Below are positions 45,975 through 54,502 of a stretch of DNA of 64,000 nt, in pieces; within the stretch, counting starts at the first letter, position 1, and each line of letters starts with the position of its first letter. This DNA is from Comamonas terrae (lineage in GTDB: Bacteria; Pseudomonadota; Gammaproteobacteria; Burkholderiales; Burkholderiaceae_C): positions 1-64,000 of the forward strand of contig NZ_BCNT01000019.1 of NCBI RefSeq assembly GCF_001544075.1. The letters run 5' to 3'. The notes under the pieces are model-generated. The model saw nothing but the letters and a program-made list of their open reading frames with translations. It was not told where the DNA came from and did no database searches. A program made the position numbers and the translations under genes.

Positions 45975-47081
45975 TCAGACCAGGCACTGCTCCAGACCCT
46001 GCTGGAAGATATCCTGCGGCAGGTCGATGCCGATGAAGACCATTTTGCTTTCACGCTTTTCGTCCGCGGCCCATTCGGGGCCCAGATCGCTGCCCATGAG
46101 CTGGTGTACGCCCTGGAAGATCACCTTGCGCTCCGTACCCTTCATGTTGAGCACGCCCTTGTAGCGCAGCATCTTGGGGCCGTAGATGTTCACGATGGCG
46201 CCCAGGAAGTCCTCGAGCTTGGCCGGATCGAAGGGCCGGGACGCGCGAAAGACGAAGCTCTTCACATCGTCGTCGTGGTGATGGTGGTGGGGATGGCTGC
46301 AATGCTCGCCATGCTCGTGGTCATGGTGGTCGTGGCCGCAGTGCTCGTCGTGCTGGTGGCCATGGTCGTGATCGTGATCGCAGTGGCCGTGCTCATGGTC
46401 GCAGTGGCTGTGGTCGTGCTCGTCTTCCTTGAGGAAGTCGGGGTCGATGTCCAGCTTGGCATTGAGGTTGAAGCCACGCAGGTCGAACACATCCTTGAGC
46501 GGCACGTCGCCGAAATGCACGGCCGTGATGGGCGCGCGCGGGTTCATGTGCTTGAGGCGGTGGATCAGCGCGTCCTTTTCGGCCTCGGTCACCAGGTCGG
46601 TCTTGGACAGGAAGATCTGGTCGGCAAAGCCCACCTGGCGGCGCGCCTCCTGGCGGTCGTCGAGCTGCTGGTTGGCGTGCTTGGCGTCCACCAGCGTGAT
46701 GATGGAGTCGATCAGATAGGTTTCGGCGATCTCGTCGTCCATGAAGAAGGTCTGGGCGACAGGGCCGGGATCGGCCAGGCCCGTCGTCTCGATCACGATG
46801 CGGTCGAAGTCCACCATGCCCTTGCGCCGCTTGGCAGCCAGCAGCTGCAGGGCTTCGCGCAAGTCCTCGCGGATGGTGCAGCAAATGCAGCCGTTGCTCA
46901 TCTGCAGGATCTGCTCCTTGGACTCGGTCTTGAGAATGTCGGTGTCGATGTTCTCCTCGCCGAACTCGTTCTCGATCACGGCAATCTTCATGCCGTGGGA
47001 TTCGTGCAGCACGCGCTTGAGCAGCGTGGTCTTGCCCGAGCCCAGAAAGCCCGTGAGGATGGTGACAGGAATGAGAGCCAT
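45975..47081 (-). CDS. CobW/COG0523 GTPase with His-rich metal-binding region
   Basis: The 368-aa G3E GTPase starts MALIPVTILTGFLGSGKTTLL (P-loop). The GCICC motif characteristic of zinc-related COG0523 proteins is present, with the SKTD guanine motif. Residues about 215-265 are mostly His and Asp (HDHDHGHQHDEHCGHDHHDH), then the CobW C-terminal domain. Such proteins are metallochaperones that deliver zinc under limitation, or cobalt or iron. It sits upstream of dksA, whose product lacks the zinc site. No Zur operator was found by eye. Confidence 0.9.
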   Translation of the reverse strand: MALIPVTILTGFLGSGKTTLLKRVLHESHGMKIAVIENEFGEENIDTDILKTESKEQILQMSNGCICCTIREDLREALQLLAAKRRKGMVDFDRIVIETTGLADPGPVAQTFFMDDEIAETYLIDSIITLVDAKHANQQLDDRQEARRQVGFADQIFLSKTDLVTEAEKDALIHRLKHMNPRAPITAVHFGDVPLKDVFDLRGFNLNAKLDIDPDFLKEDEHDHSHCDHEHGHCDHDHDHGHQHDEHCGHDHHDHEHGEHCSHPHHHHHDDDVKSFVFRASRPFDPAKLEDFLGAIVNIYGPKMLRYKGVLNMKGTERKVIFQGVHQLMGSDLGPEWAADEKRESKMVFIGIDLPQDIFQQGLEQCLV

Positions 47082-47162
47082 GCGTTGAAACCTCTTGCAG
47101 CGGCCGGGAGCAAACGCCCGGCCCGAAACGTCAAGCTGGGGAGTGTAGCGATGAAATCAAGC

Positions 47163-47237
47163 CCTCCCTGAGCCGCTGCGCGGCATCCCCGGGGGGACGA
47201 TGGCCTTTGCCGGGGCCGCCCCTGCGGCGGGGCGGCT
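47163..47237 (+). repeat. GC-rich palindromic repeat
   Basis: CCTCCCTGAGCCGCTGCGCG, GCATCCCCGGGGGGACGATG, GCCTTTGCCGGGGCCGCC. This copy lies between genes on the opposite strand, so it does not follow a stop codon in its own orientation. Confidence 0.6.
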
Positions 47238-47279
47238 CTCTCTGACCTGGGCTGCGCCAGCTTTCCGGGCCGTGGGTAT

Positions 47280-48335
47280 TCAGTCGTCACCGGCCTGATC
47301 GGGCGGGTCGCTGGCAGGTCCTTGGGCCGGTGCCTCCTGCCGGTGTGCTCGCGGATGCGCGTTTTCGTAGGCCTGGGCCAGATGCTGGAAATCCAGCCGC
47401 GTGTAGACCTGGGTGGTGGAGATGCTGGAATGGCCCAGCAGCTCCTGCACGGCGCGCAGGTCGCCGCTGGACTGCAGCATATGACTGGCGAACGAGTGGC
47501 GCAGCACATGCGGGTGCACGCCGGACGCCAGGCCCGCCTGATGGCCGCGCTGGCGCAACCGCGCCCAGACCGACTGGCCCGACAGCCGGGCGCCGCGGCG
47601 GCCGATGAACAGTGCCGGCTCCTGCCGGGCGGCCAGCTGCGCCGCCCCGGCCAATCCGCTGCTGCGCATGGCCAGCCAGCGCCGCAGAGCCTGCAGCGCC
47701 GCCGCGCCCACAGGCACGATACGGCGCTTGCCGCCCTTGCCCTGCACATGGGCGTCGCCGGCTTCCAGGTCGATCCAGCCCCTGCCCTCGGCCTGGGTGC
47801 GCTGGTCGGGCCGCACGTCCAGGCCCACCAGTTCGCCTACGCGCAGGCCGCAGCTGTAGAGCAGCTCGGTCATCGCGGCGTCGCGCGCCTCGCTCCAAGG
47901 ATCGGCATCGGGGTTTTGGTAGCTGGCCAGCTGCACGGCGTCGTCCACGCCCAGGGCCTTGGGCAGCGGCTTGGGCACCTTGGGGCCGCGCACGCCTTCG
48001 ACGGGATTGAACGGCACCAGATCCTGCTGCGCCGCCCAGCGGAAAAAGCTGCGCCAGCCCGACAGGATCAGCGCAATGCCGCGTGCGCTGCGGCCCTGGC
48101 TGTGCATCTGGGCCGCAAAGCGGCGGATATGGGCGGGCTGCAGCGCCAGCAGCTCGGCCCCCGCCTCTGCCGCCATGGCCTGAAGCCGGATCAGGTCCAG
48201 CGTGTACAGCGTGTGCGTGCGCTGCGCGAGCCGCTTTTGCACGCGCACTTGCTCCAGATAGTCCCTGGCAGCCTCTGGCAGGCTTGCCGCCTGCTCCTCG
48301 AAGGAGAGCTGTTCAGCCTTGCCAGGCGCCACCAT
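47280..48335 (-). CDS. xerC: tyrosine recombinase XerC
   Basis: The 351-aa recombinase starts MVAPGKAEQLSFEEQAASL. The SAM-like N-terminal domain is followed by the catalytic residues: Arg in YSCGLRVGELVGLD, Lys in GKGGKRRIVPV, HxxR in HVLRHSFASHML, His in LGHSSISTTQ, and Tyr in VYTRLDF. With XerD it resolves chromosome dimers at dif. The order xerC-DUF484-dapF is the common proteobacterial one. Confidence 0.96.
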   Translation of the reverse strand: MVAPGKAEQLSFEEQAASLPEAARDYLEQVRVQKRLAQRTHTLYTLDLIRLQAMAAEAGAELLALQPAHIRRFAAQMHSQGRSARGIALILSGWRSFFRWAAQQDLVPFNPVEGVRGPKVPKPLPKALGVDDAVQLASYQNPDADPWSEARDAAMTELLYSCGLRVGELVGLDVRPDQRTQAEGRGWIDLEAGDAHVQGKGGKRRIVPVGAAALQALRRWLAMRSSGLAGAAQLAARQEPALFIGRRGARLSGQSVWARLRQRGHQAGLASGVHPHVLRHSFASHMLQSSGDLRAVQELLGHSSISTTQVYTRLDFQHLAQAYENAHPRAHRQEAPAQGPASDPPDQAGDD

Positions 48336-48344
48336 GGACGTGCT

Positions 48345-49055
48345 TCAGCCGTGAGCCAGGCTCAAGGGCGACAGGCGCATGCGCGACAGCGAGGCGCTGG
48401 CCAGCTGGGCGATGCGCGAGAGAAATTCCGTGCCCATGGTGGCCTCGAAGCGCGTGGGATCGGGCGAGCCCAGCACCAGCATGCCGAAGGCATTGGTCGT
48501 GCTGTCCATGGCGCCGTCGTGCAGGGTCAGCAGCGCCACCGACTGCACGGAATCAGGCTGGGAAAGCCAGCCCACGGGCTCGAAGCCCATGTTGGGGCCG
48601 CAGAACGGCATGGTCAGCGAGGCTGCAAACGCCTTGGCGTCCTCGCTCACGCCCATGGTGTAGACCGTGCCCGAATGCATGCCGGCCACGTTCCACAGGC
48701 GCAGCGCCACCTGCGGGATGTCGAAGACGCGCTGCAGGCTGGCCGTCGCCGCATGCGGCAGCTCGCGCAGGTCCTGCACCTTGGCCAGCGCGCAGCCCCA
48801 TTGCTGGATCTTGTTGGCGATGCTGGTGTTTTCGCTGCCGTGGCGCATCATGTCGATGATGCGGTGCTCCAGCACCTTGATCTTCTCGCGCAGCATCTCG
48901 GCCTGGCGCTCCTGCAGGCTCACCGCGCGCGGGCCGTGGCTGCTGACCAGCTGCACGCCGGCCAGCAGTTCGGCATGGCGCTCGAAAAACTCGGGGTTCT
49001 GATACAGATAGTCGGCAATCGCGTCTTCGGTCAGGGCTGTGTCGGTAGTGCTCAT
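48345..49055 (-). CDS. DUF484 family protein
   Basis: The 236-aa protein starts [31 protein letters not shown], the family signature. It then has a helical coiled stretch ([20 protein letters not shown]) and a GAF-like C-terminal domain. The function is unknown; it is linked to xerC and dapF in most proteobacteria. Its start overlaps the dapF stop by 4 bases, and xerC starts 9 bases after its stop. Confidence 0.92.
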   Translation of the reverse strand: MSTTDTALTEDAIADYLYQNPEFFERHAELLAGVQLVSSHGPRAVSLQERQAEMLREKIKVLEHRIIDMMRHGSENTSIANKIQQWGCALAKVQDLRELPHAATASLQRVFDIPQVALRLWNVAGMHSGTVYTMGVSEDAKAFAASLTMPFCGPNMGFEPVGWLSQPDSVQSVALLTLHDGAMDSTTNAFGMLVLGSPDPTRFEATMGTEFLSRIAQLASASLSRMRLSPLSLAHG

Positions 49056-49930
49056 AGCGTATCGGGAATTTCGATCTGTCCTTCAAAAACGAATTCTGCC
49101 GGGCCTGTCATGCGAACGCTGTCGCCGGCGCCGCCCGCCCACTCGATGGTCAGCAGGCCTCCGTGGGTGTGGACATGAACGCGCGCATCCAGCAGGCCCC
49201 AGCCGATGCCGGCCACCACGGCGGCGCAGGCGCCGGTGCCGCAGGCCAATGTCTCGCCGGCGCCGCGCTCGTACACGCGCAGCCTGATCTCGCCGCGGTT
49301 CACGACCTGCATGAAGCCGGCATTCACGCGCTGGGGAAAGCGTGTGTGCCTTTCTATCAGCGAGCCCCAGGCGGCCACGGGCGCCTGCTCCACATCATCC
49401 ACCAGCTGCACGGCGTGCGGATTGCCCATGGAAACGGGCGCTATCCATACCGTAGCTGCCGACGCAGAGCCATCCAGTGCCAGCGGCCATTTTTGTGTTG
49501 TACCCAGAGCTTCGGGAGCCAGCCCCCGGATATCGAAGGGCACCTTGGCCGGCTCCAGCTCGGGGCGGCCCATGTCCACGGTCACGCGGCCGTCGGCATG
49601 CAGCTCGGGCGCGATCACGCCGGACAGCGTCTGCACGCGGATCACGCGCTTGCCAGTCAATCCCTTGTCGTGCACGTAGCGCGCAAAGCAGCGCGCGCCA
49701 TTGCCGCATTGCTCCACCTCGCCACCGTCGGCATTGTGGATCACGTACTCGAAGTCCACGCCTTCCGAGGGTGCGGGGCGTACGGTCAGTATCTGGTCGG
49801 CCCCGACGCCGAAATGGCGATTGGCCAGATAGCGGTATTGCGCGGCGGTCAGGCCCAGGCGTGCCCGGGTTTCATCGAGCACGACAAAGTCGTTGCCCGC
49901 GCCCTGCATCTTGGTAAAGCGGATCTGCAT
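49052..49930 (-). CDS. dapF: diaminopimelate epimerase
   Basis: The 292-aa protein starts [20 protein letters not shown]; a second Met 4 codons upstream is possible. The two catalytic Cys lie in [13 protein letters not shown] and [14 protein letters not shown]. It interconverts LL- and meso-diaminopimelate for lysine and peptidoglycan. A less GC-rich patch encoding [20 protein letters not shown] resembles the dispersed repeat and is not part of the family core. Confidence 0.96.
   Translation of the reverse strand: MQIRFTKMQGAGNDFVVLDETRARLGLTAAQYRYLANRHFGVGADQILTVRPAPSEGVDFEYVIHNADGGEVEQCGNGARCFARYVHDKGLTGKRVIRVQTLSGVIAPELHADGRVTVDMGRPELEPAKVPFDIRGLAPEALGTTQKWPLALDGSASAATVWIAPVSMGNPHAVQLVDDVEQAPVAAWGSLIERHTRFPQRVNAGFMQVVNRGEIRLRVYERGAGETLACGTGACAAVVAGIGWGLLDARVHVHTHGGLLTIEWAGGAGDSVRMTGPAEFVFEGQIEIPDTL
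49440..49497 (+). repeat. possible dispersed 50-base repeat inside dapF
   Basis: GCTATCCATACCGTAGCTGC, CGACGCAGAGCCATCCAGTG, CCAGCGGCCATTTTTGTG. It keeps the flanks of the clearer copies (19162, 42434, 60342) but the core is diverged. It is in frame in dapF, antisense to the repeat. Confidence 0.45.
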
Positions 49931-50093
49931 GATGGCGCCCATTATCCTACCGAGCCGGCCCGGCCGCAGCCGGGTCGCGCCGGCGGCCGGGCGCCGCCGC
50001 GGCCTAGTGATTTCCCGCAGCTGCCCCCTGGTATGCGGCCCGCGCTGTCCAGCCCGCTACAGGAAGGCCGTGGCGCCTGCCCATAATGGGCGC

Positions 50094-51776
50094 ATGACCC
50101 GCACCAGCCAGCTTCTGCATCCGCAAGTCCAGCCCGTAGAACCCCGCCACGCCTCCACCGTCCTGCTGCTGCGCGACTGCGCCGACGGCAACGGCTTCGA
50201 GGTGCTGATGACCCGGCGCTCGGAACAGGCCAGCTTTGCCTCCAGCGCCTATGTGTTCCCGGGCGGCGGCATCGAGGAACAGGACGCCACGGCGGCCGCC
50301 CATGCGCTGGCCCGCGCACGCGCTGCGCAGCGGCAGACGCCGGACGCGCTGCGCGTGACCCAGGCCCTGGCCGGCCTGCGCGAAACCTTTGAGGAACTGG
50401 GTATTTTGCTGGCCTATGACGCTGCCGGCCGCCCCGTGGAACCCGCCGAGGTCGCGCAGCTCGACCGCCACGCCCCGCTGTACGAGCAATGCCGCGCCCG
50501 CGGCTGGCAGCTGGCCGTGGACCAGCTCTGGTATCTGGCGCACTGGACGGCCGACCGCACCCTGCCCAAGCGCTTCAGCGTGCCGTTCTTCGTGGCGCGC
50601 ATGCCCGAGGGGCAGATTCCCGAAGCCGACGGCACCGAGCAGTTCGAGCCGACCTGGATCCGCCCCCAGGACGCCGTGCAGCGCTTCGAGGCCAGGACCC
50701 TGAGCCTGCTGTTTCCCACGCTGCGCACGCTGCAGCACCTGGGCCGCTACGCCAACACCGACGCCGTGCTCGCCGCGCTGCAGGGCGAGCAGCCGCTGTG
50801 GCAAAGCTGCCCGCGCACCGGCTTTGTCGACGGCCGGGAAAAGCGCCATATGGAAAGCGACATGGCCTATGGCGAGCTGGAGCTGGTCTGCCCCGACGGC
50901 CAGGTGTCGCACCACCTGGACTGGCAGTCCGAACGCGCCGTGCCGCTGCGCAGGAACCTGCTGCGCCTCACCGCGCCCAACCCCGGCACGATGACGGGAC
51001 CGGGCACCAACAGCTATCTGGTCGGCGATGCGGCCACGGGCTTCATCGCCATCGATCCCGGCCCCGACGAGCCCGCGCACCTGCAGCGGCTGTTCGAGGC
51101 TGCCGGCGGTGACATCCGCTATATCGTCTGCACCCATTCCCATCCCGACCATTCGCCGGGCGCCGCGCCGCTGCAGGCCCTGGTGGAACAGGCAGGCCGC
51201 GCCCGGCCGCCTGTCATGGGCCTGCCCTCGGCGCCCACGGCGCGCGCCAACAGCCGCTTCAAGCCCGACATCACGCTACGCGATGGAGAGCGCATCGCGC
51301 TTGCCGGACAAGGGCCGGAGGGCAAAACAACGCATACGCTGCAGGCCGTGTTCACGCCCGGCCACGCGGCCAACCACCTGTGCTTCGTGCTGGAGGAGGA
51401 CGGGCTGCTGTTCAGCGGCGACCACATCCTCAACGGCAGCACCACCATCATCAACCCGCCGGACGGCAACATGCTGGACTACCTGGATTCGCTGGACCGG
51501 CTCGACGCGCTGTGCGCCGCCCAGGACATTGAGTACATCCTGCCCGCCCACGGCCATGTGCTGGGCAGTGCGCGCCAGGCCATTGCCCGGCTCAAGGCCC
51601 ACCGGCTCGCGCGCGAGGCCAAGGTGCTCGCGGCCATGCGCACCAGGCCCGACGGCAGCATCCAGGACTGGGTGGCCCTTGCCTATGCCGATACGCCCGA
51701 GGCGCTGTGGCCGATTGCCGAACGCTCTCTGCTGGCCCATGTGGAGCGTATCCAGACCCTGTGCCTGGGAGGCTGA
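50094..51776 (+). CDS. NUDIX hydrolase fused to metallo-beta-lactamase-fold hydrolase
   Basis: The 560-aa protein starts MTRTSQLLHPQVQPVEPR. Residues about 18-230 form a NUDIX domain: PGGGIEE is followed, after a roughly 35-residue insert, by GLRETFEELGI, so the NUDIX box is split. Residues about 290-555 are an MBL fold with THSHPDHSPGA (HxHxDH), a GHAANH His, and GDHILNG. Each half can hydrolyse nucleotide or thioester-type substrates; neither substrate is known. It is divergent from dapF, and the pseudouridine-synthase-like gene follows 40 bases downstream. Confidence 0.85.
   Translation: MTRTSQLLHPQVQPVEPRHASTVLLLRDCADGNGFEVLMTRRSEQASFASSAYVFPGGGIEEQDATAAAHALARARAAQRQTPDALRVTQALAGLRETFEELGILLAYDAAGRPVEPAEVAQLDRHAPLYEQCRARGWQLAVDQLWYLAHWTADRTLPKRFSVPFFVARMPEGQIPEADGTEQFEPTWIRPQDAVQRFEARTLSLLFPTLRTLQHLGRYANTDAVLAALQGEQPLWQSCPRTGFVDGREKRHMESDMAYGELELVCPDGQVSHHLDWQSERAVPLRRNLLRLTAPNPGTMTGPGTNSYLVGDAATGFIAIDPGPDEPAHLQRLFEAAGGDIRYIVCTHSHPDHSPGAAPLQALVEQAGRARPPVMGLPSAPTARANSRFKPDITLRDGERIALAGQGPEGKTTHTLQAVFTPGHAANHLCFVLEEDGLLFSGDHILNGSTTIINPPDGNMLDYLDSLDRLDALCAAQDIEYILPAHGHVLGSARQAIARLKAHRLAREAKVLAAMRTRPDGSIQDWVALAYADTPEALWPIAERSLLAHVERIQTLCLGG
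51274..51340 (+). repeat. possible dispersed 50-base repeat inside the NUDIX-MBL gene
   Basis: GCTACGCGATGGAGAGCGCA, TCGCGCTTGCCGGACAAGGG, CCGGAGGGCAAAACAACGCA. It is in frame, encoding LRDGERIALAGQGPEGKTTH in a loop of the MBL domain. It is weaker than the clearer copies (19162, 42434, 60342). Confidence 0.35.
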
Positions 51777-51816
51777 TGTACGGACGGCGGGCGCCAACTC
51801 CGGCTAAGCTCGCGGC

Positions 51817-52587
51817 ATGTCTGAAATCGAAAGCATCCGGCTGGCCAAGCGCCTGGCCGAACAACAACAATGCTCGCGCCGCGAAGCCGAGCTGCTGATC
51901 GTCGCCGGCCATGTGCGCGTGGACGGCGAACTCGTGCAACTGCCCGAAACCCGCGTCCTGCCCGCGCAGGTCATCACCGTGGACCAGGGTGCCAGGCCCG
52001 ATGCCGTCCCCCCCGTCACCCTGCTGCTGCACAAGCCGGCCGGCTACACCCAGTGGCCCCAGGCGCAGCCCGGGCGCAATGCGCCCCGCAACGCGCCGCC
52101 CAGCGCCTACGATCTGCTCAAGCCTGAAAACCTGGCCGAGGTGGACACGCCCCACCCCATCAAGGTGCTGCAGCAGCACTTTCGCCAGCTGCAGGCCTTC
52201 CTGCCGATTCCGGTGCCGGCCAGCGGCCTGGTCGTTTTCACGCAGGACAAGCGCGTGGCCCGCAAGCTGGCCGAGGAAGGCCAGTGGCTGGAGCAGGAAT
52301 GCATCGCGGGAGTGGAGGGCAGGATCGCCGACGGCGGCCTGGAGCTGCTCCAATCGGGCCTGCCCGTCCGCGGTAGCCGCCGCATGCCGCCGTGCAAGGT
52401 GAGCTGGCAGAACGAGCGCCACCTGCGCTTTGCGCTCAAGGGCATAGCCCCGGAGGAAATCGAGTCCATGTGTGCCGCCGTGGGCCTGACCGTGGTCAGC
52501 CTGCGCCGCCTGCGCATAGGGCGCGTGAGCCTGGCGCAGGTGCCCGAGGGACAGTGGCGCTATCTGATGCCCTGGGAGAGGTTCTAG
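51817..52587 (+). CDS. S4-domain pseudouridine synthase homologue, catalytic Asp missing
   Basis: The 256-aa protein starts MSEIESIRLAKRLAEQQQCSRREAELLI, an S4 RNA-binding domain (residues 8-60). The RsuA/RluB-type fold follows (LLLHKPAGYTQW, VLQQHFRQLQAFLPIPVPASGL). In active enzymes the strand before SGL reads GRLDxxT with the catalytic Asp; here it reads LPIPVPA. The C-terminal block VGLTVVSLRRLRIGRVSLAQVPEGQWRYL is well kept. It probably binds RNA without making pseudouridine. Confidence 0.8.
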   Translation: MSEIESIRLAKRLAEQQQCSRREAELLIVAGHVRVDGELVQLPETRVLPAQVITVDQGARPDAVPPVTLLLHKPAGYTQWPQAQPGRNAPRNAPPSAYDLLKPENLAEVDTPHPIKVLQQHFRQLQAFLPIPVPASGLVVFTQDKRVARKLAEEGQWLEQECIAGVEGRIADGGLELLQSGLPVRGSRRMPPCKVSWQNERHLRFALKGIAPEEIESMCAAVGLTVVSLRRLRIGRVSLAQVPEGQWRYLMPWERF

Positions 52588-52725
52588 GCCGGGGCAGCTT
52601 GCGGCTTTCCTGCCAGCGCCCTGGAAGCCGACATCGTTGCCGAACCGGAATGGCGGAGGATCAAGCCGGCCCCATGGCGACCGGCCGCCCCGTACCCACC
52701 ATGGGCACGCGGCAAGTCCGCGTCG
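52588..52725. other. intergenic between convergent genes
   Basis: No clear terminator or gene is seen in the 138 bases. Confidence 0.4.
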
Positions 52726-54438
52726 TCATTCGGCAGAGCAGACAAAGCTGCCGGCATCTTCCACGCTGCCCGAGCCTTTGTACCTGGCGAACCTGGGATA
52801 AGCACACAGGGGACGCGTACGGTTGGGATGGTCGGCCTGGGTCGGCAAGGCTCGGGCCGCGATCGTGTCGGGGGCGATGCCCTTTTCCACCCAGTCCACC
52901 ATGGCCTGTATCGAGTCGAAATTGTCCGTGGCCGGACCGCCCGAGCAATGGTTCATGCCCGGCACCAGAAAGGCCCGCGCGAACTCCTGCGTGCTGGCGA
53001 TGCCGCCATGGTTGGCCGCCAGCCGCTCGTAATAGTCCACCGTGTCGTTGGCCGAGAAGATGGGGTCCGACATGCCGTGGATGAGCAGCAGCTTGCCGCC
53101 GTGCTGGCGAAAGGCCGTGAGCCTGTCGTCGGCATAGGTGTCGTACATGGCCGAGTAGGCGGCCATGCGCGCGGGGTCGGTGTCGAAGTTGAAGCCCAGG
53201 GGATCGAAGCCGGGCTGCGGCGGCGTGAAGAACTCGTTGGCCAGCGCATCCGCCATGAGGGTGATGTAGCGTGCATCGGGCGTGGCCGTGGGGGAGCTGC
53301 CCAGGGTCCAGGCACGCCAGCCTGGCGCGGCCAGGCCCGGGTCCCAGGGCTGGCCCGCATACAGCGCCTGCCCCTCCGAGTTGCGCGGGCCGGCGAACAC
53401 CTGGCCCAGCGCGTCCACCTGCTCGGCCGAAAGGCAGTCCGCAGCCTTGGCGCCGCTGCACTGCAGCACGGCGGGATCGAAGCGGCAGGCCTGCGTGTTG
53501 TTCACCATGCCGTCGGCCACGCCGTCGGCCGCGTCGCAGGACGACTTCACGGCCTCGGCCACCAGGTTCAGGTCGGCGTTGCTGAAGGCCTTCGAAAGAA
53601 TGCGCGCACCCGATTCATCCCGGGGCGCGATGGCGTTGAACCGACTCACATTCCACATGGCGGCCACCGTGGCGCCGCTGGACACGCGCATGGCCGGAGC
53701 ACCGGCCGTGATGGCGTCGAAGTAGTCGGGAAAGCGCTGCGAGAACATCATGCCCTGGCGCCCGCCGCCCGAGCAGCCCGAGAAATATGAGTGCTCGGGC
53801 TTGCGGCCGTAGTGCGCCGCGATCAGCGACTTGGCCGTGACCGCCGTCCTGTCGTAGGAGTTGTAGGCGTGGTCGATGCGCGCCTGCGGATCGGCGCCGA
53901 AACTCGCCGTGGTTCCGCTGTGGCCGGCATCGGTGGAGACCACGGCAAAGCCCTGCCCCAGCGGAGAAGGCGTGCCGCCCGAGATGCTGGAGCTCAGCGA
54001 GGTATCGCGCAGGATGCCGTCGTTGCCGCCACCGCCCAGGAACAGGAAGCGTCCGTTCCAGTCATCCGGCAGGCTGAGCTCGAAGCCGATGGCGTAGGGC
54101 TTTCCATCCACGCCCACACGCGGATTGATGCTGCCTGTCACCACGCAATGGCCCGGCAGGAAGTCGCCCGTGGCGGCACCACCAGGGCGCCGGGTGCCGG
54201 CGGCCACATAGCGGGCACTCAGCATGGTGTTCTCCAGCCTGGCCGTGGCGGCCAGCCGGGTGCAGGCGGCCGCATAGGCACCATGGGCCGGCGGCCACGC
54301 CGGGCCGGCAGCGGCATCGCCGGCGCCATCGCTGCCACCGCAGGCTGCGAGCGCCAGGGGCAGCAGGGCCGCGGCAGGCCAGGCGCCGCGGGTCAGTACA
54401 TGGCGTGCATGCTGGCGCAAGGGTCGGGTGGTGGACAT
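52726..54438 (-). CDS. tannase/feruloyl esterase family lipoprotein
   Basis: The 570-aa protein starts MSTTRPLRQHARHVLTRG. Signal peptide and lipobox LALAAC give a lipid-anchored product. The esterase nucleophile sits in the GCSGGGRQG motif; the acid and His are in HGMSDPIFSANDT and NHCSGGPATDNFD, with the paired Cys of the family's CS-D-HC motif. The family cleaves ester bonds of phenolic acids or related esters (tannase, feruloyl esterase, MHETase). Which ester is used is unknown. It is third in an operon with a Bug protein and DUF3237. Confidence 0.9.
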   Translation of the reverse strand: MSTTRPLRQHARHVLTRGAWPAAALLPLALAACGGSDGAGDAAAGPAWPPAHGAYAAACTRLAATARLENTMLSARYVAAGTRRPGGAATGDFLPGHCVVTGSINPRVGVDGKPYAIGFELSLPDDWNGRFLFLGGGGNDGILRDTSLSSSISGGTPSPLGQGFAVVSTDAGHSGTTASFGADPQARIDHAYNSYDRTAVTAKSLIAAHYGRKPEHSYFSGCSGGGRQGMMFSQRFPDYFDAITAGAPAMRVSSGATVAAMWNVSRFNAIAPRDESGARILSKAFSNADLNLVAEAVKSSCDAADGVADGMVNNTQACRFDPAVLQCSGAKAADCLSAEQVDALGQVFAGPRNSEGQALYAGQPWDPGLAAPGWRAWTLGSSPTATPDARYITLMADALANEFFTPPQPGFDPLGFNFDTDPARMAAYSAMYDTYADDRLTAFRQHGGKLLLIHGMSDPIFSANDTVDYYERLAANHGGIASTQEFARAFLVPGMNHCSGGPATDNFDSIQAMVDWVEKGIAPDTIAARALPTQADHPNRTRPLCAYPRFARYKGSGSVEDAGSFVCSAE

Positions 54439-54502
54439 GGTGCTTGTCTCCTTCTGGTTCTTGCTGTGGTTGGCGGCCTGGTCCCGGGCCCTGTCCCGGG
54501 CT

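Noticed and set aside
47082-47279. Zur operator upstream of the COG0523 GTPase
   Set aside because: No palindrome of the Zur type was found; the region holds only the GC-rich repeat.
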